Shown: positions 1-11,808 of the stretch, in pieces | Position numbering within the stretch: the first letter of the stretch is position 1 | How the letters are laid out: each line of letters opens with the position of its first letter | Assembly (NCBI GenBank): GCA_025330725.1 | Contig: JAIWND010000003.1 | Coordinates: forward strand, 1,449,430 to 1,513,429 | Source of the DNA: Chlamydoabsidia padenii | Lineage: Eukaryota; Mucoromycota; Mucoromycetes; Mucorales; Cunninghamellaceae | Length of the DNA: 64,000 bases | Direction: 5' to 3' | Position numbers and translations under genes: made by a program | Notes under the pieces: generated by a model | Seen by the model: the letters and a program-made list of their open reading frames with translations, nothing else | Database searches by the model: none | What the model was told of the DNA's origin: nothing

Positions 1-572
1 TAAAGGGTCAAGCAGATCGCAATATCAACTGGTGAACGACGGTGAATCTGATGGAGGCATGGTGGCTATCAATGAAATTGAAGACTACCAAAATTCTCGA
101 TATGTTGGCCCTTGTGAAGCTGTCTGGCGGACATTGCGTTTTCCGATCAATCTCCACTCACTTACTGTTGTACGTCTGGATCTCCATCTACCTTATGAAC
201 AACTGGTGCAATTCAGTATCGATATGGCTTCTGAACAACATTGGTGATTGTACATCTGGGAAGGTGTCAAGGTGCTGTCTCTTGTCGAAGACATGCGTTT
301 ACGTGCTGCTGGAACTGGATTTGCGAATTTTACTGCTCAACTTCTCTCTATTGGAAATGGGGAACCTCCTTACCATGAAAAGTTACCGCCCAAACAAGAC
401 TTGCTCTTGGATTCTGAAGACATTGCGACCATAATCGACAAAATCTACCCTGGACTCAGATAACATCAAGATCCGGCAAATCTTCATGTGGCAATTCCAT
501 TGACTTCTTTCTTCTCTTCCTCCTCTGATCCTTTCAATCAACAACGTGGTTTACCGTGAAGCTTTGATTTAG
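1..572 (+). pseudogene. Helitron Rep/helicase C-terminal remnant (copy A), truncated by the window edge
   Basis: The reading frame carries pieces typical of fungal Helitron RepHel proteins: YQNSRYVGPCEAVWRTLRFP near 75-150, a helicase-like stretch VEDMRLRAAGTGFANFTAQL near 287-346, and the family C-terminus NNVVYREALI ending at 572. Stops and missing blocks separate them (TGA near 247, TAA near 462), and most of the Pif1-like helicase core is absent, so this is an internally deleted dead copy. In a live Helitron this protein would nick and unwind DNA for rolling-circle transposition. A second copy of the same C-terminus lies at 3826-4168. Confidence 0.75.
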
Positions 573-689
573 TATAGTTGTTTTGTATAGTTGCTCCTGT
601 CTGTTTGTTTTTTTTTTAGCCCAATAAAATGGTTGTCCTTTTTTTTGGGGGGGGGCACTGTATACAATGTAATGCATCATCCAACCCTT

Positions 690-780
690 CACATACATTG
701 TATCATTTTACCCTTCATACACAATGCGTCTCCAACCCTTTACACACAAATTGTAACCCAGCCTTTAATACACAAACGGT
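690..780. repeat. degenerate 26-29 bp minisatellite downstream of Helitron copy A
   Basis: Three diverged units each end in a variant of ACCCNNCNNNTAATACACAA, the last being TTTAATACACAAA at 764-776. The same unit occurs three times at 4412-4489, again downstream of a Helitron C-terminus. It is followed at about 787-808 by a short inverted repeat (GTCGC..GCGAC). Confidence 0.6.
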
Positions 781-926
781 TATTTGTCGCACAGAGCGTA
801 GCGACCCAAGCGTTTATTGTATAAATGCCAGATGATAAAATAGTATATAAAATGATATAAAATGGTATAAAAAAGCAACATATAAACAGATATAAAAATA
901 AAAATAAAAGAAGTATACACAAACAA

Positions 927-1924
927 TTAATCATCATCATCTAATGAAGCAAGTGGTACTTCCTTGATTCGACAGTTTTTTGGTGTGAAGAAGATAGATG
1001 GCGACGACGAGGTATTTTTGTTGTTGTTTTGTTGTGATAATGGTGACCGTACCATAGCATTGAAATTATTCTTGATTTGTTGTTTGTCCAGGTCACGCTT
1101 CACATCAGAGATCATATCAGCCAAGAAGTTCTATTTCATTCAATACAATTTAGTTGGTATACGAAGCAGTATGACACATTCGATTTTTTTTTTTACCTTG
1201 AACATAAACAAAGCTTTGATTGTTTCCTTGAATTGACCCATCTGGTTGATACTTGTCGGGAGAATAAGTGCAGACAGAAGGCTAGAGATATATACATTGT
1301 TCTTGAATTCCAATTGATACAAGTAACCGGTCGTGCTGCCTCCATAAAAAAAAAAAAGAGCCGAGTTAGCTTCATTTTTGTATAATGTTAGGTGTCCTTA
1401 CCTATAAAGTTCATGGCCATAAGGTTAGTGATTTTTGAATCAGAGATAAGATGGACCTTGTTGAGGATGGTACAGTTGGTGCGCAAATTTTTACTTTGTT
1501 GTCTCAGAGCCATGTGCATAGTCTTCTTGTTCTTCCATTCATTCGAGGAGAGTTCAATGCTTGTGGGGTGATCAATTTTGCGTCCAAATGATGTGGTTGC
1601 ATCGTATTCATATAATGTTTCATTGTGGTCCATTGCCAATTTCTTAGCGCTTGAGACCGTTTCACCGCTACGTGAATATGATAAAAAGAATGGTATAGAT
1701 TAGCCCAATGAAATAGATATCTATCAAGTCATATACTAACACTTACTCCGCCATGTTTATATCCAGATCCTTGAGTATAATATGTAGTAGCTTGGCAAAC
1801 TTACAGTAAAATGTCATTTCTATGGCCTTGTCATCCAGCTTGTCACAAAAAGTATCAGTCCTAAGAATAAAAAAAAATAAAAGGCTATAGATGGCATAAA
1901 AGCTACTATTTTTTCATATTTACC
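927..1924 (-). CDS. hypothetical protein of a Mucoromycota-type family, 5' end probably broken
   Basis: Four exons join in frame on the minus strand: 1747-1860, 1402-1667, 1197-1339 and 927-1130, with GTAAG-type donors. Recognisable pieces are DINMADGETVSSAKKLAMD, EYDATTSFGRKIDH, SSNEWKNKK, ALRQQSKNLRTNCTILN and GYLYQLEF; the C-terminus is polar and ends in four Asp. I recognise the FGRKID..SSNEWKK..QQSKN pattern as a recurrent uncharacterised family in these fungi and know no function. Further upstream, MEIEIAYETRKNIKHLDKDA (near 2020-1961) reads into an in-frame TAG, so either an intron is missed or the 5' part is a pseudogene. It lies between two Helitron relics. Confidence 0.55.
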
Positions 1925-2473
1925 AAATGGAGGGATTCAAGGCGATTCCACGAGTCGAGTTCTATGCATCTTTATCCAGGTGTTTGATATTTTTACGAGT
2001 TTCGTATGCTATTTCAATCTCCATGTTTTTTTCAAGCGACAAAGGACTCGTACCAAGTCATCATACACTGAGAGCATACCAGCTATTTCAGTATCAATTT
2101 TTTAACAACGTAATACATAACTTGACAGGAGATGCCCAACAATCAGAGCATACCAAATAGAAGAATGACTTTCGTTTGTCTCTAATCAAATATCAGAGTA
2201 TTTGCCATTGATAGAAGAAAACATATTGATTGTGAGTATCCTTGAAAACCAAAAGGTTTCAAATTTATATTTACTTACTGTAATGAAGTAGATTTTACGA
2301 GGGAAGTGAAGGGATGATCGTAATTTTAAAATAGAACGCAGCAAAAGCAAGCGAAAGAAAGAGGAAGAAATGTATTTTAGTAACAAAAATAACATTGATT
2401 ACATAGCCACGCCTATATTTTTTCACATCACGATCTTTTCGACGCTCGATTAAATTTTTGCACTGCTCCATAC

Positions 2474-2830
2474 AGTGGACTTGGTACAATGGCCATTATG
2501 TAAACTTTGTTGGAAATAAGCTATAATGTCCACATCGCCACTTTAATCATTAGCATCACTTGTCCTTCAAGACAGTAGAGCCTTTCCAAATCTTAGTACA
2601 GGCAGGCGGGATCTGAAAAAGTACGAAAAGGAACCAGACTTCATTTTTTTTTCTTGCAAAGAACAGGTAAAAGTCATCGCAAGTCTGAACTGACCGACAC
2701 AAGGGTCTTGCTACATTGATCATTATGTAAGTTTTTTTTTGGAAATAGGCTATAATGTCCACATCGCCACTTTAATCATTAGCATCCGTGGACAATTGGA
2801 GCAAATAGAGCTCTCACTAAAATCTCGTAC
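2474..2830 (+). repeat. dispersed repeat family R1, copies 1 and 2 in tandem
   Basis: Two monomers lie head to tail (about 2474-2660 and 2661-2830). Shared blocks include TGTCCACATCGCCACTTTAA and TCATTAGCAT, then a TAGAGCC/TAGAGCTC end. The junction contains GGCGGGATCTGAAAA and a T-run. Two more monomers in the same tandem arrangement sit at 46102-46500. No coding capacity is seen. Confidence 0.75.
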
Positions 2831-3825
2831 GCCTGGAAATTCCCCAATAGAGAACAAATCATATTTCTGGCCAAAAGTAAAAAACTATCAGATTGGATTT
2901 GATGTGGATCCTTCCAATACCATTTGGAGACATCCCTGAAAGGGGACGGTTTCACTTTTTTCGTGTTTTCCCTTGTGGACCGTTTCCGCAAAGAGCCGGT
3001 TTCAAACACCGCTTACCCTATGGTTTCTTGTAAAAGCTCTACCGTCTCAATGGACAATGGATGCTCATCAATAAATGGGCCATGAGCATTTCTTAGCCTA
3101 TTTACAACAAACTTTACATAGAACACCAAGCGCCAAGTCCCTTGTATGGAGCTGTACAGGCTCGCAGTCTTTGTTTCTTTTTTCTTTACCTCCCGTGTCT
3201 AAAAAAGGAGAGTATCAGGGCTCACCGTCTTATCAAACCGATGCCAATAAACCGAATGTGTACTTTTATGATCTATTATCAGTAAAAAGTCAAGCTTTCA
3301 GACTCTCATTTCAATCGAACCCAATTTAAGGTCATATGTACCATTCATTCCTTTTGCATTGACAATGTCAAAAGAGCTTAACGAAAGTCTAGCTTTGTCT
3401 TTTTTTCACTTATCATGCTAAAAGGGTGATAGGGAGAGAAATAAAATGGAGGAAGTATTTTAGTAAAAGAGTAGTTTCTCGATCAGAGGCTGTGTTTGTC
3501 AAACCCGCTTGATGATACTGATTTATGCTATCCCGATATTATGTCGTTCAGTACCATTCATTCCTATCATATGTATTAGGCCATCAGACAATCAACTACC
3601 TAATACTTTTTCGCTTATTACAAAGGCCTATGTGCACAAAGTGTTTGATATGATTTTTTTTTATTACATTCAATTAAAAACAAGAATCATTTACATACTA
3701 TATCTATACTATAGTGAAAAGGAGGGGGGATGATAAAAAGAGAGCCTAAATTATGTGAGTTAAGAAGGGATGAGAGACAAAGAATGCCAGAGACCATAAC
3801 TGGACTAATTTATTTATTTTAGTTC
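2831..3825. other. no gene recognised
   Basis: Only short, unconvincing open frames. GTACCATTCATTCCT occurs twice (near 3338 and 3550). Probably further transposon debris between the two Helitron remnants. Confidence 0.4.
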
Positions 3826-4168
3826 CATCAAGTGATTCGGGTAATGACACCTGTATTCACTGTGCTTATCTCAATCGCCTTTTTACAAAAATTCACTTTA
3901 CAAGCAACGAATCTGGATACCCGTTTACCCTGCATCGCCGACAATTGCCTGTACGCCATGCCTTTGCCATGACCATCCATAAAAGCCAAGGACAAACACT
4001 GAACCATGTTGGCGTCTACTTGAATGAAAATGTATTCACCCAAGGTCAGCTGTATATTGCACTCTCTCGGGTCACTAATCCTTATTCCCTTTATGTGGCT
4101 ATTCCTCGATCTAATTCTTCTCTCCCTCCTTCCGCTTCGAACGTTGTATATCGTGAAGTCCTTATATA
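3826..4168 (+). pseudogene. Helitron helicase C-terminal remnant (copy B)
   Basis: The frame reads PFTLHRRQLPVRHAFAMTI, HKSQGQTL, FTQGQLYIALSRV and NNVVYREVLI-like SNVVYREVLI before a stop. These are the last helicase motifs (V/VI) and C-terminus of Pif1-type Helitron proteins. The upstream helicase and Rep parts are missing; the frame runs back only to about 3826. The ending closely resembles copy A at 530-572, and both are followed by the same minisatellite, so they are two copies of one Helitron family. Confidence 0.8.
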
Positions 4169-4411
4169 ATGTAGCTTTGTAATGGTAGTATAAATTTGTT
4201 GTAGTAGATGATACATGAATAAAACCTTTTTTTTTTTTAACTTTTGTCTTTAATCCTAATCACAGTATAACGTAAATCCCACTTGGTCACTACAAAATAT
4301 ACCAGGCTATGTGAACAAAGTCCCGCTTTTTGATCCAATGTAAATCATGCTAAATATGAATCCCGATCACGCCCCTCCCCCTTCCATCATGGTCAACACT
4401 CTTCAAACAAA

Positions 4412-4489
4412 CTGTAGCCCAACATTTAATACACAATCTATAGCCCTACATTTAATACACAAGCTGTAACCCAGTTTTTAATACACAAA
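4412..4489. repeat. 26-bp minisatellite, three units, downstream of Helitron copy B
   Basis: Three consecutive units of the form CTRTARCCCNNNNTTTAATACACAA. Their TTTAATACACAA cores are at about 4425, 4451 and 4477. The same unit follows Helitron copy A. Confidence 0.75.
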
Positions 4490-4883
4490 CTGTAACAGGA
4501 GGAGATGGCCGGAGGTCAGCGACGAGCCCTGCATATATTGTTATATAAAGGAGAAGTGCAGAGTACTTTTTTATGATGATTTTTATAACCAAGTTAGATT
4601 TACACGCCGCTCCGACCAGAAAGTCAAAGCGACCAACAGACAGTAACAGGTTTATCAACAATGGGATACAGAGCCGTATGGTTGATATATATGACATGAT
4701 GATAGTTTTCATAAGATGTTTTTAACTGAAAAGGGTGAATGAATTCACCTTTGCTTGACCACAAGAATGACATTCAATCTATTGCAACATACCACTTACT
4801 CCAATCAGGACAGATTAAAAAACAGTTTATTTTATTGTGGAGATTTTAAAAAGATAGAAGAGGGAGCTATACTATTAAATTAA
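4490..4883. other. no gene recognised
   Basis: AT-rich intergenic DNA between the Helitron-associated repeat and the 3' end of the TPX2-like gene. No convincing coding frame. Confidence 0.5.
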
Positions 4884-7021
4884 TTAATTATTATCCTTCA
4901 AATCCTTTTCTTTCCAATGGTTCAGCTTGGCTCGAAAGGCCTCTTGATATCGGGCAGCCCTTTCGTCAGTGGCAAACCGGAATGGCTAAAGATAACAGCA
5001 ACAACGAAAATGACCTTAGTTCAAAAGAAGTTTTATTTAACAATGGTGGATGGTTTTTACCTTTGCTTCCCTATGAGAGCGTTTAACGGGTCGATCCTAG
5101 TCAATAAAAAGTTCAGTCAGTCAATGTTATTATATATATTTATATACCTACCTCTGATGTTTGTCGCTTTCTTTTAGTGAGCCTTTTATCAGGTAGATCT
5201 TGTGAGTCAGCACGGCGTGTTTCTTGTAATAGCCTATCAGTCAAAGATCCTGGTTGATCTTCAGGGAATTCATGACGGTGATGACTAGATATGTATATAT
5301 ATATAAGAGTGTGAATAACATGCTATCAGTGGGGAGGAGGAGGGGGGGGATTACCTAGAGTGAAGAGATCGTTCACGTGTTAACAAGAAGGGTGATTTTG
5401 CCTTTGTCAATCGATGAGTCCATGTGGTGTGATCGTCCTACAAGAAAGAGAGAAAGAGAGGGTAAGTTTTCCTTGAGTAAAAAAAAAAAAAAAACAAGTT
5501 GGATGGTCAACTTACATTAGTAGATCGTAGAGTGGAATGACCACCATTACCCAATCCCTTTTCAAACAATTTGACTCTTGCTGCCAATGGAATATAAACA
5601 TCTTCTGGTGTCATTTCATTCTTGATATCGTCAATAGCATTGATTTTGGTTGATGATCGGAATACTTGGGGTGACCTGGCACGTTTCTATAATAATAATA
5701 AAAGATTAGTTCATTCATTCATTCATTCATTCTTCCTTTTTTCCTTCTTCCAACAACTTACCACCACACCACCGGATGTCGTCTTGTGTAGTTTTGCATG
5801 ATGTTGATGATCCACTTGAGCTTGTATCCTACTTTGATAAGATTCCGTGGCACGCATATAATGAGGCAAGGAATGTTTTTCTTGAGAAGCCAATGTGAGA
5901 TGTTGCCTGGCGTCGAGTTTGACCGTGTCAAGTAGTGAAGTGGATCGTTTGACAGTAGGTTTGTAAGATGAGTTGCTATAGACAGGACTTCGGTAAATGA
6001 CGGGATCTTGAGGTGGACTAGCAGCATCCTTTGGACGTTCTGGACTTGAATGATCCTTTGTTAATGGCGTTTTGGGTTTTGAAGGAATACTGTAGGTTGG
6101 TTCCCGAGGACTGGTGGTATCATAAGGCATTGTGTTTCTAATTGGTGAGCTGATATATTCCAAAGGTCGCCTATGGTCTTGTTGAGGACTGCGTATTGGT
6201 TCCATAGGTGTGTTTTTATACTTGTTCATCATGGTTCCCTGATGAGTGATGGGACTAGTGTTCTCTACTTGTGGAGGTGAGGATGTGGTCTTCCTTGTTG
6301 TTGTTGTTGTTGTTATTGTTGCTGCCGGGTCGTAATTGTTAATAGGTGAGCTTTTAAGTGGTGATCTGTAGAGACCAATACGATCCAAAGTAGTAATAGT
6401 CTTGTTTGCTGGTGGTCGTTCAGGAGGAGATGGCGTCTTGGTGCTTTTTTCAGGTGTTCTTTGATACTGATCCAATGTGGTAGTCATCTGAAGTGTCGAC
6501 TTGGTTGTTATGAGTGGTGAATCATCCAGCAGTTCCCCAGTGTGTCCCATTGGTGTTTGGAAATTGTGCAAGTTGCCTGGTGGTGATTCGTGACTGAGTG
6601 CTGGGTATTGATCAGAGAATCGATTCCTAGTGGGTGAGTTTTTCATTGGTGATTGGTAAAGACTCGTCTTGTTGGTTTCAGGAGTAGTGGTGGTGGTGAC
6701 AAAAGGAGATGGTGTCTTGTTGCTAATGGGTCGTTCAGGTGTCCTTTTATACTGATCACTTGATGTCTTTTGGATTGTCGACTTTACGATGGGTGAACTT
6801 GATTTATCCATCAGTTCAGTTCCCCAATCCAAGGTGCGTCGCATTGGTGTTTGAAGATGGTCAAAGTTGGCTGGTGGTGATTCGCAACTGAGTGTTGGGT
6901 ATTGATCAGAGAATCGGTTGCTAGATATCGAAGGACTGTCGAATAAAGAGATTGGACTTTTTGAAGCCAAGTTGTTGTTGTTGTGGTGGTGGTATTTACT
7001 TGGTGAGTGAAGATAATCCAT
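4884..7021 (-). CDS. SP/TP-rich protein with C-terminal TPX2-like motif
   Basis: Six exons splice cleanly: 5762-7021, 5516-5686, 5355-5437, 5152-5284, 5061-5096 and 4884-4985, giving about 594 residues starting MDYLHSPSKY. The last exon, PFRFATDERAARYQEAFRAK, resembles the TPX2 C-terminal motif (basic/aromatic plus TDERA) of spindle microtubule-binding proteins. The first 400 residues are low-complexity and full of SP and TP dipeptides, typical proline-directed kinase (Cdk/MAPK) sites. They contain an internal duplication: RFSDQYP..ESPP..QTPM..QYKRTPE occurs twice, about 120 residues apart. A microtubule or spindle role regulated by Cdk is an inference. The upstream ATG in the same frame adds a Phe/Ser-rich stretch and seems less likely as the start. 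Confidence 0.7.
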
Positions 7022-7102
7022 GGTGGGAAAAGAAAGAAAAGAAAAAAAAATATTCCTCCGTCCCACAAAAATAAAAATAATTTTATAGGTTGTCGTGTTT
7101 TA

Positions 7103-7114
7103 TTTCAAGTCCCG
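7103..7114 (-). promoter_or_regulatory. CGGGATTTGAA-type element (variant)
   Basis: The minus strand reads CGGGACTTGAAA, about 85 bp upstream of the TPX2-like gene start. One of a recurrent set; see the finding. Confidence 0.4.
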
Positions 7115-7212
7115 ATTGTAGGGCGTGTACTGGAGTGAAATCAAGGGGTTAGACAATAGAAAAAAGAGGTACATAATCAATGATGATAACGTACCACTAT
7201 ACAGGAATGCCA

Positions 7213-7572
7213 CTAGGATGATACTGGCAAATCACGTAAAAAGGTGAAGGAGGGTTTGTTTTTTTCATTGAAAGAGCAAAGTCGTAAATAGGATCCTTTG
7301 TACGGCAACAAGTACGCTTAATCAAGGAAGGATTTATTGTTACGCGATAACAATGAATATACACATAAAAAAATCTCACCTACCATGATCTGTTTTTAGT
7401 TCATCTGACAGACAATGCAGCTTGACTTTCAATATGCGCTTTTCAATGTCCGATATTACTCTTCCATCTGGTAAGGTCAAAGGCTTCATGATCATGCCTT
7501 GATGAGAGAAAGGACATTGATAAGGGGATCCTTTTTGAAACGACGGTGCCAGTGTGACTGGGCGGGATTTCA
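7213..7572 (-). CDS. small hypothetical protein, uncertain model
   Basis: A 63-residue frame (containing MKPLTLPDGRVISDIEKRIL) ends at a possible donor, GTAGGTGAG near 7383. Splicing to an AG near 7320 gives about 35 more residues (YLLPYKGSYLRLCSFNEKN..) to a stop at 7213. The second start, MIMKP near 7495, avoids coding through the promoter-like GGCGGGATTTC and may be the real one. No family recognised. The acceptor has only a weak pyrimidine tract. Confidence 0.3.
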
Positions 7573-7573
7573 A
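7561..7573 (+). promoter_or_regulatory. GGCGGGATTT element before the DMT transporter
   Basis: GGCGGGATTTCAA lies about 150 bp upstream of the transporter start, between that gene and the divergent small frame, so it could serve both. Confidence 0.4.
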
Positions 7574-7718
7574 TCAAGTCAAGCACACTCACTCCCTTTT
7601 TTTTTTTTTTTCTCTTATCCCTTTACCTTTTTTTTTTTTTTTCCTTCCCTTCTTCTTCTTTTCCATTGTGGACACTAAGAACCATTCAAATCGTTACGGT
7701 CCCACTGTAACCAACACA

Positions 7719-9024
7719 ATGACAATCCCACGTATTGCCGACCTACCCACGAGCACCAAGAAAACCATACCCAATTTTAATAGCCACAACATTAATGACC
7801 GAATGACGGTGAAACGACCTATACCCTCGAGTGTGACGATAGTGAATGAATCCACACCTCTGATATCACAACAAGGAACAGTCTCATTCACCTTGAACCG
7901 CCATGATCCTCATCAACGCAATAAAGAACTAGCTGGGTTAATCTTTCTTGTCCTATCTGCTCTGTCATTCACGGCCATGACGGTGTGTGTCAAATTAGCC
8001 AGCGAGAACAAGATAGGGTCCTTTGAAATTGTGTTTATCCGGTCACTTGTCCAATTGGTCTTGTCTTTGGTAGCATGTGGAGTGAAACGGATTCATCCTT
8101 TTGGCAAGGCAGGGTGTCGACGCTGGCTTCTTTTACGTGCATTCACAATGTCCGTGGGTTTGGCTCTCTTTTTTTATAGTCTGACGGTTCTCCCACTAGT
8201 GGACTCTACAGGTTGGTATTGAAAAAAACAAAAAAATGGACTCACTGATACTTGTTTGCTTCATAGTTTTATTTAGTCTGGGACCTGTTTTTACTGCGGT
8301 GATTGGATCGATTGTATTAGATGAACGATTCACCAGTTATGATGCGATGTGTGCAATCTCTTGTCTATTTGGGGTATTTCTTGTAACCAAACCAGGTATC
8401 TTGTTTGTTTATACTCGTCATCCAATGATTGTGTCATCCTCTTCTCAACTGGGTATTGAATGTGTATGTGCGGGGGCTATCATGTCTGCTTTCTCTAATG
8501 TCTTGGTACGCAAAATTGGAAAGGAGACTCATTTTTTGGTCCATTCTGTCTACTTTGGTGCCATGTCCTGTCTCATCAGTCCTCCTGGTCTCCTTGTGTT
8601 TCAAAAGATCTTACTTCCTACCAATGGTGATTGGATGATACCCTTGGTATTAATCTTGGTGGGTGTATTTGCCTTTGTAGGACAATGTCTATTGAATCAA
8701 GGGTAAGCTCTTCTCAAGTAACAACTCAAAAGGGTCATTACTTATTTTATTTTGGAATTTAGGTTGAAAAAGGCACCACCTGCACTTGGTATTATCATTA
8801 GTGGATCTGACATTGTCTTTACTTGGTTGGCTGGGATGCTTGTTTTCCATGAATATGCGGATGGTCAGACACTCTTTGGATCAATGATTATCTTGGTCAT
8901 GACGACTACACTTGGCTTGCACAAATTGAAACGTCGGACGATACGCTCGGCAGCAAATAAAGCAGCAAGAAAACGACAATCTAGGGAAAGATTAGTCGCA
9001 CCACCTGGCCAACCACAACAATGA
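7719..9024 (+). CDS. EamA/DMT-superfamily membrane transporter, SLC35G-like
   Basis: Three exons (7719-8211, 8267-8702, 8763-9024) give about 396 residues. After a polar N-terminal tail of about 75 residues come roughly ten hydrophobic helices, starting LAGLIFLVLSALSFTAMTVC. The first EamA half includes FEIVFIRSLVQL and LRAFTMSVGLALFFYSL; the second includes IMSAFSNVLVRKIG. The C-terminus is basic and cytosolic-like (LKRRTIRSAANKAARKRQ). Drug/metabolite transporters of this type move small solutes or nucleotide-sugar-like substrates; the substrate here cannot be told. An earlier in-frame ATG at 7554 would put a poly-Phe stretch from the pyrimidine-rich leader into the protein, so the 7719 ATG was chosen. 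Confidence 0.8.
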
Positions 9025-9258
9025 TTTACCCATCTACATTAGGTTAGTTATAGTATATTCCCCCCCCCTACACACACACATTCACTTGTTGATACATTTG
9101 TTGTTGTTACTTTGTATTGTATGTAATCATCAAATAAAAAACTGTACATGTTATCATCACTTTTTAACTAGGCATGAATCATCGTCATTTAATAATTAAA
9201 ATTAAACTGTTTTATTATGTTTATATAATATAATCAAGTAATTATATCTATTATTTAT

Positions 9259-9659
9259 TCATTCGCCAGAGGTATCCATATGAGATGTTGTCATGTATTC
9301 CGACGGCCGACGTGCATTGAGATTTGACAGTGGTTTGAGCCCCTGACTGACGGCATCAGATGGCAAGGTAGAGCTATAGGAAGGAGGTGGATTCAACAAG
9401 GGAGTGACTAAAGATCGACAAGATTGAAGCCGAGCTTCCAAACTCTATATAACAATTTAGTCCACATCTATACTTTTATATATATCCTTGAACTTACCCT
9501 GACTCTTCCCACCATATCTTGGACCATCTTGACTGGGTTTGTATTTGGGGAATTGAATCCGGTGGGAGATCGTGGTATGCGTGTTCGTCTAGGTTGATAG
9601 GTTTCATAATAATATGACTTGTCGGGAGTGGATGGTCTGGATGAGGTATCACTATTGTT

Positions 9660-9690
<31 letters not shown>

Positions 9691-10661
9691 AAAAGGTAAC
9701 GTTGATGTTCTTCCAATTCTTTGTTCTTCCTGTTGGTTGCTTCTAATTGGGATTCAATGTCTTCCAGTCGAGTCTTTTGTTTGGATGTCTTGTTTCTATA
9801 AACAGATAATTCTTGGTTGACCTCTATTATATAAATAAAATAAAAAGTATTTAGTCATGGTCCCATTTATATATATATATATATACCATTGAGTTCATCC
9901 TTCAACCGTTGTGCCTGTTCTGTCAAATTATCTTTGGTTGCGATTTCATTTTCTAGTAATAACTTTGAGTGAGTATAAACCAAGAGAAAAGACTGTTTTA
10001 TCCAACTTACCTAGGATGACATTCCTTTCAATAGCTTTATTTAATTTGACTTCTAAATCCGTCAAGGAAGACGTTGCTGCCCTAACAAAATGTGTTAATG
10101 CTTAATATCATGAGCCCAGGATCCCTTACTTACCGTTCTGTGCGTTCCAAATCGTCATTATCCAACTCCAATTCCAAGATCTTTTTTCTAAACATTTCTT
10201 CAGTTGCCCGTAATATATCGATTTCCCTTTGCATTTGCATCATGGTGATATTTTGTTCATGTTTCGCATCTGTAAACTTGGTCTATAATTAACCATGACG
10301 TTAGTAGGGACCCAACTGGTGTATTTTCTTTCCTTCCATTACCTTCCATTCATCAGCATCTCGTCTTGACCGTTCACATTGAGATTTGAGTTCCTTGTAA
10401 GCCTTTTCTGTTGTTTGCAGTTCCTTTTCCAATTCTTCTTCTAGTTCGCGTGAGGAGATTTGGAATTCATCCAAAGCCGCCCTTGTTTCTTGCAAGGTGT
10501 TTTCCAGGTTTTCGGCATGGTTCCTGTAATAATCGAGTTCGTCTTGCGCAGACGTGAATTGCCTATGATACGATCAAGGTGGTTAGTGGTTGCTTCGGAG
10601 TGGTGGAAGGATTTTCTTCCTTTTACATGATACGAGATGACATGGACATGTCGATGGTCAT
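9259..10661 (-). CDS. nudE: NudE (Nde1/Ndel1) dynein-Lis1 regulator
   Basis: At least seven exons splice in frame from MTIDMSMSSRIMQF. The N-terminal half is a long coiled coil with the NudE signature ELDYYRNHAENLENTL, EFQISSRELEEELEKEL and YKELKSQCERSRRD, followed by MFRKKILELELDNDDLER and SLTDLEVKLNKAIERN. The C-terminal part is disordered with a polyQ run of ten, and ends with the conserved MVQDMVGRV..SLEARLQSCRSLV region. NudE proteins bind Lis1 and dynein and act in nuclear migration and spindle positioning along hyphae. The glutamine run comes from a CAA repeat at about 9661-9690. Confidence 0.88.
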
Positions 10662-11505
10662 TGTTTCCACCCAATCAAAGAATAAATAAAAGGGAAGAAG
10701 AAAGGAAACCCCAGATTTTTGGCACGACCTTTATGATTTGAATCATTTTGAAACCCCGATCACCTGACCACCTGAGGGATGTCGTCCCCAAGTGTCTTTA
10801 CATGTGACGATAAAAAGGAGAACAACACAGGTGATATAGGTAATAATCACATTAGCCATGTTTGCGAGTTGAGAAGAGAGGTGATGGTATTTGAGCTGTG
10901 AGTCTTGTATCACTTTACAATGTCGACATCAACCAAAGCGCCCTACTTGGACAAAGCATAGTATGGGATTATACCTTTACGAACCAATGCAGAACCATTC
11001 TCTGTTGATCGATGTGTTAAGATTTTTAATTCCATCTCCGATCAATGCTCTCCCACTGCAGGTACTTTACCATGAAGTTGAACCCTTAACCTTAAAACAA
11101 TGAAAGAAGCCAGTAGTGAGCATAATTCTTACCGTACAGATCCAAGTGACTTTTTGCATTTTATTGATTTGAGGATGTTACAGAGATACCATATACGCTC
11201 GAGTTACGTCCCCCCTTACATAGGAATGATACTTGCACAAACTTTGACGTATAAATGGTTTTTCTCCAATCAAAAGCATGTCAAGTAGGATCGATTGATC
11301 TTGTAAAAGCATGTCCCCAATCTACAAGTTATCATAAAAGATTGATGAATGTTCAAATCCCGTTTGTATATGATTGGCGGGAATTTGTTAGTCGCTGATG
11401 TGTGGTGGTGAGTCAAAAAAAAAAAAAAAAGAAAAGAAAAAAGACAAGGGCACACTTTTTTTTTTTTTTTTTTCCTTCACTCTCTTTCCACTTTTTCTCC
11501 CCATC
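10662..11505. other. divergent promoter region of nudE and idp
   Basis: No coding frame is convincing. It holds TTTTGAAACCCCG near 10746 (nudE side) and two CGGGATTTGAA-type elements near 11351-11388 (idp side), then a long pyrimidine tract just before the idp start. Confidence 0.5.
11351..11388. promoter_or_regulatory. paired CGGGATTTGAA-type elements before idp
   Basis: GTTCAAATCCCG (11351-11362, reverse orientation) and GGCGGGAATTTG (11377-11388, forward) face each other about 120-155 bp upstream of the isocitrate dehydrogenase start. Confidence 0.45.
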
Positions 11506-11774
11506 ATGCTCTCTACCACTCTTCGCTTATCAGCTCTTAAAACATCAGCCAATGGACTTCGTGCCATGAATTATTCAACTGGTGCCAAACGTATCAAGGT
11601 GGATAATCCTGTGGTTGACTTGGACGGTGATGAAATGACACGTATTATCTGGTCTGATATCAAGGAAAAGCTTATTCACCCATACTTGGATTTGGATATC
11701 AAGTACTATGACTTGGGTATGGAAAGTCGTGATGCTGTAAGTCATTGGATGGATAATGGGGAACAATGAAACTC

Positions 11775-11808
<34 letters not shown>

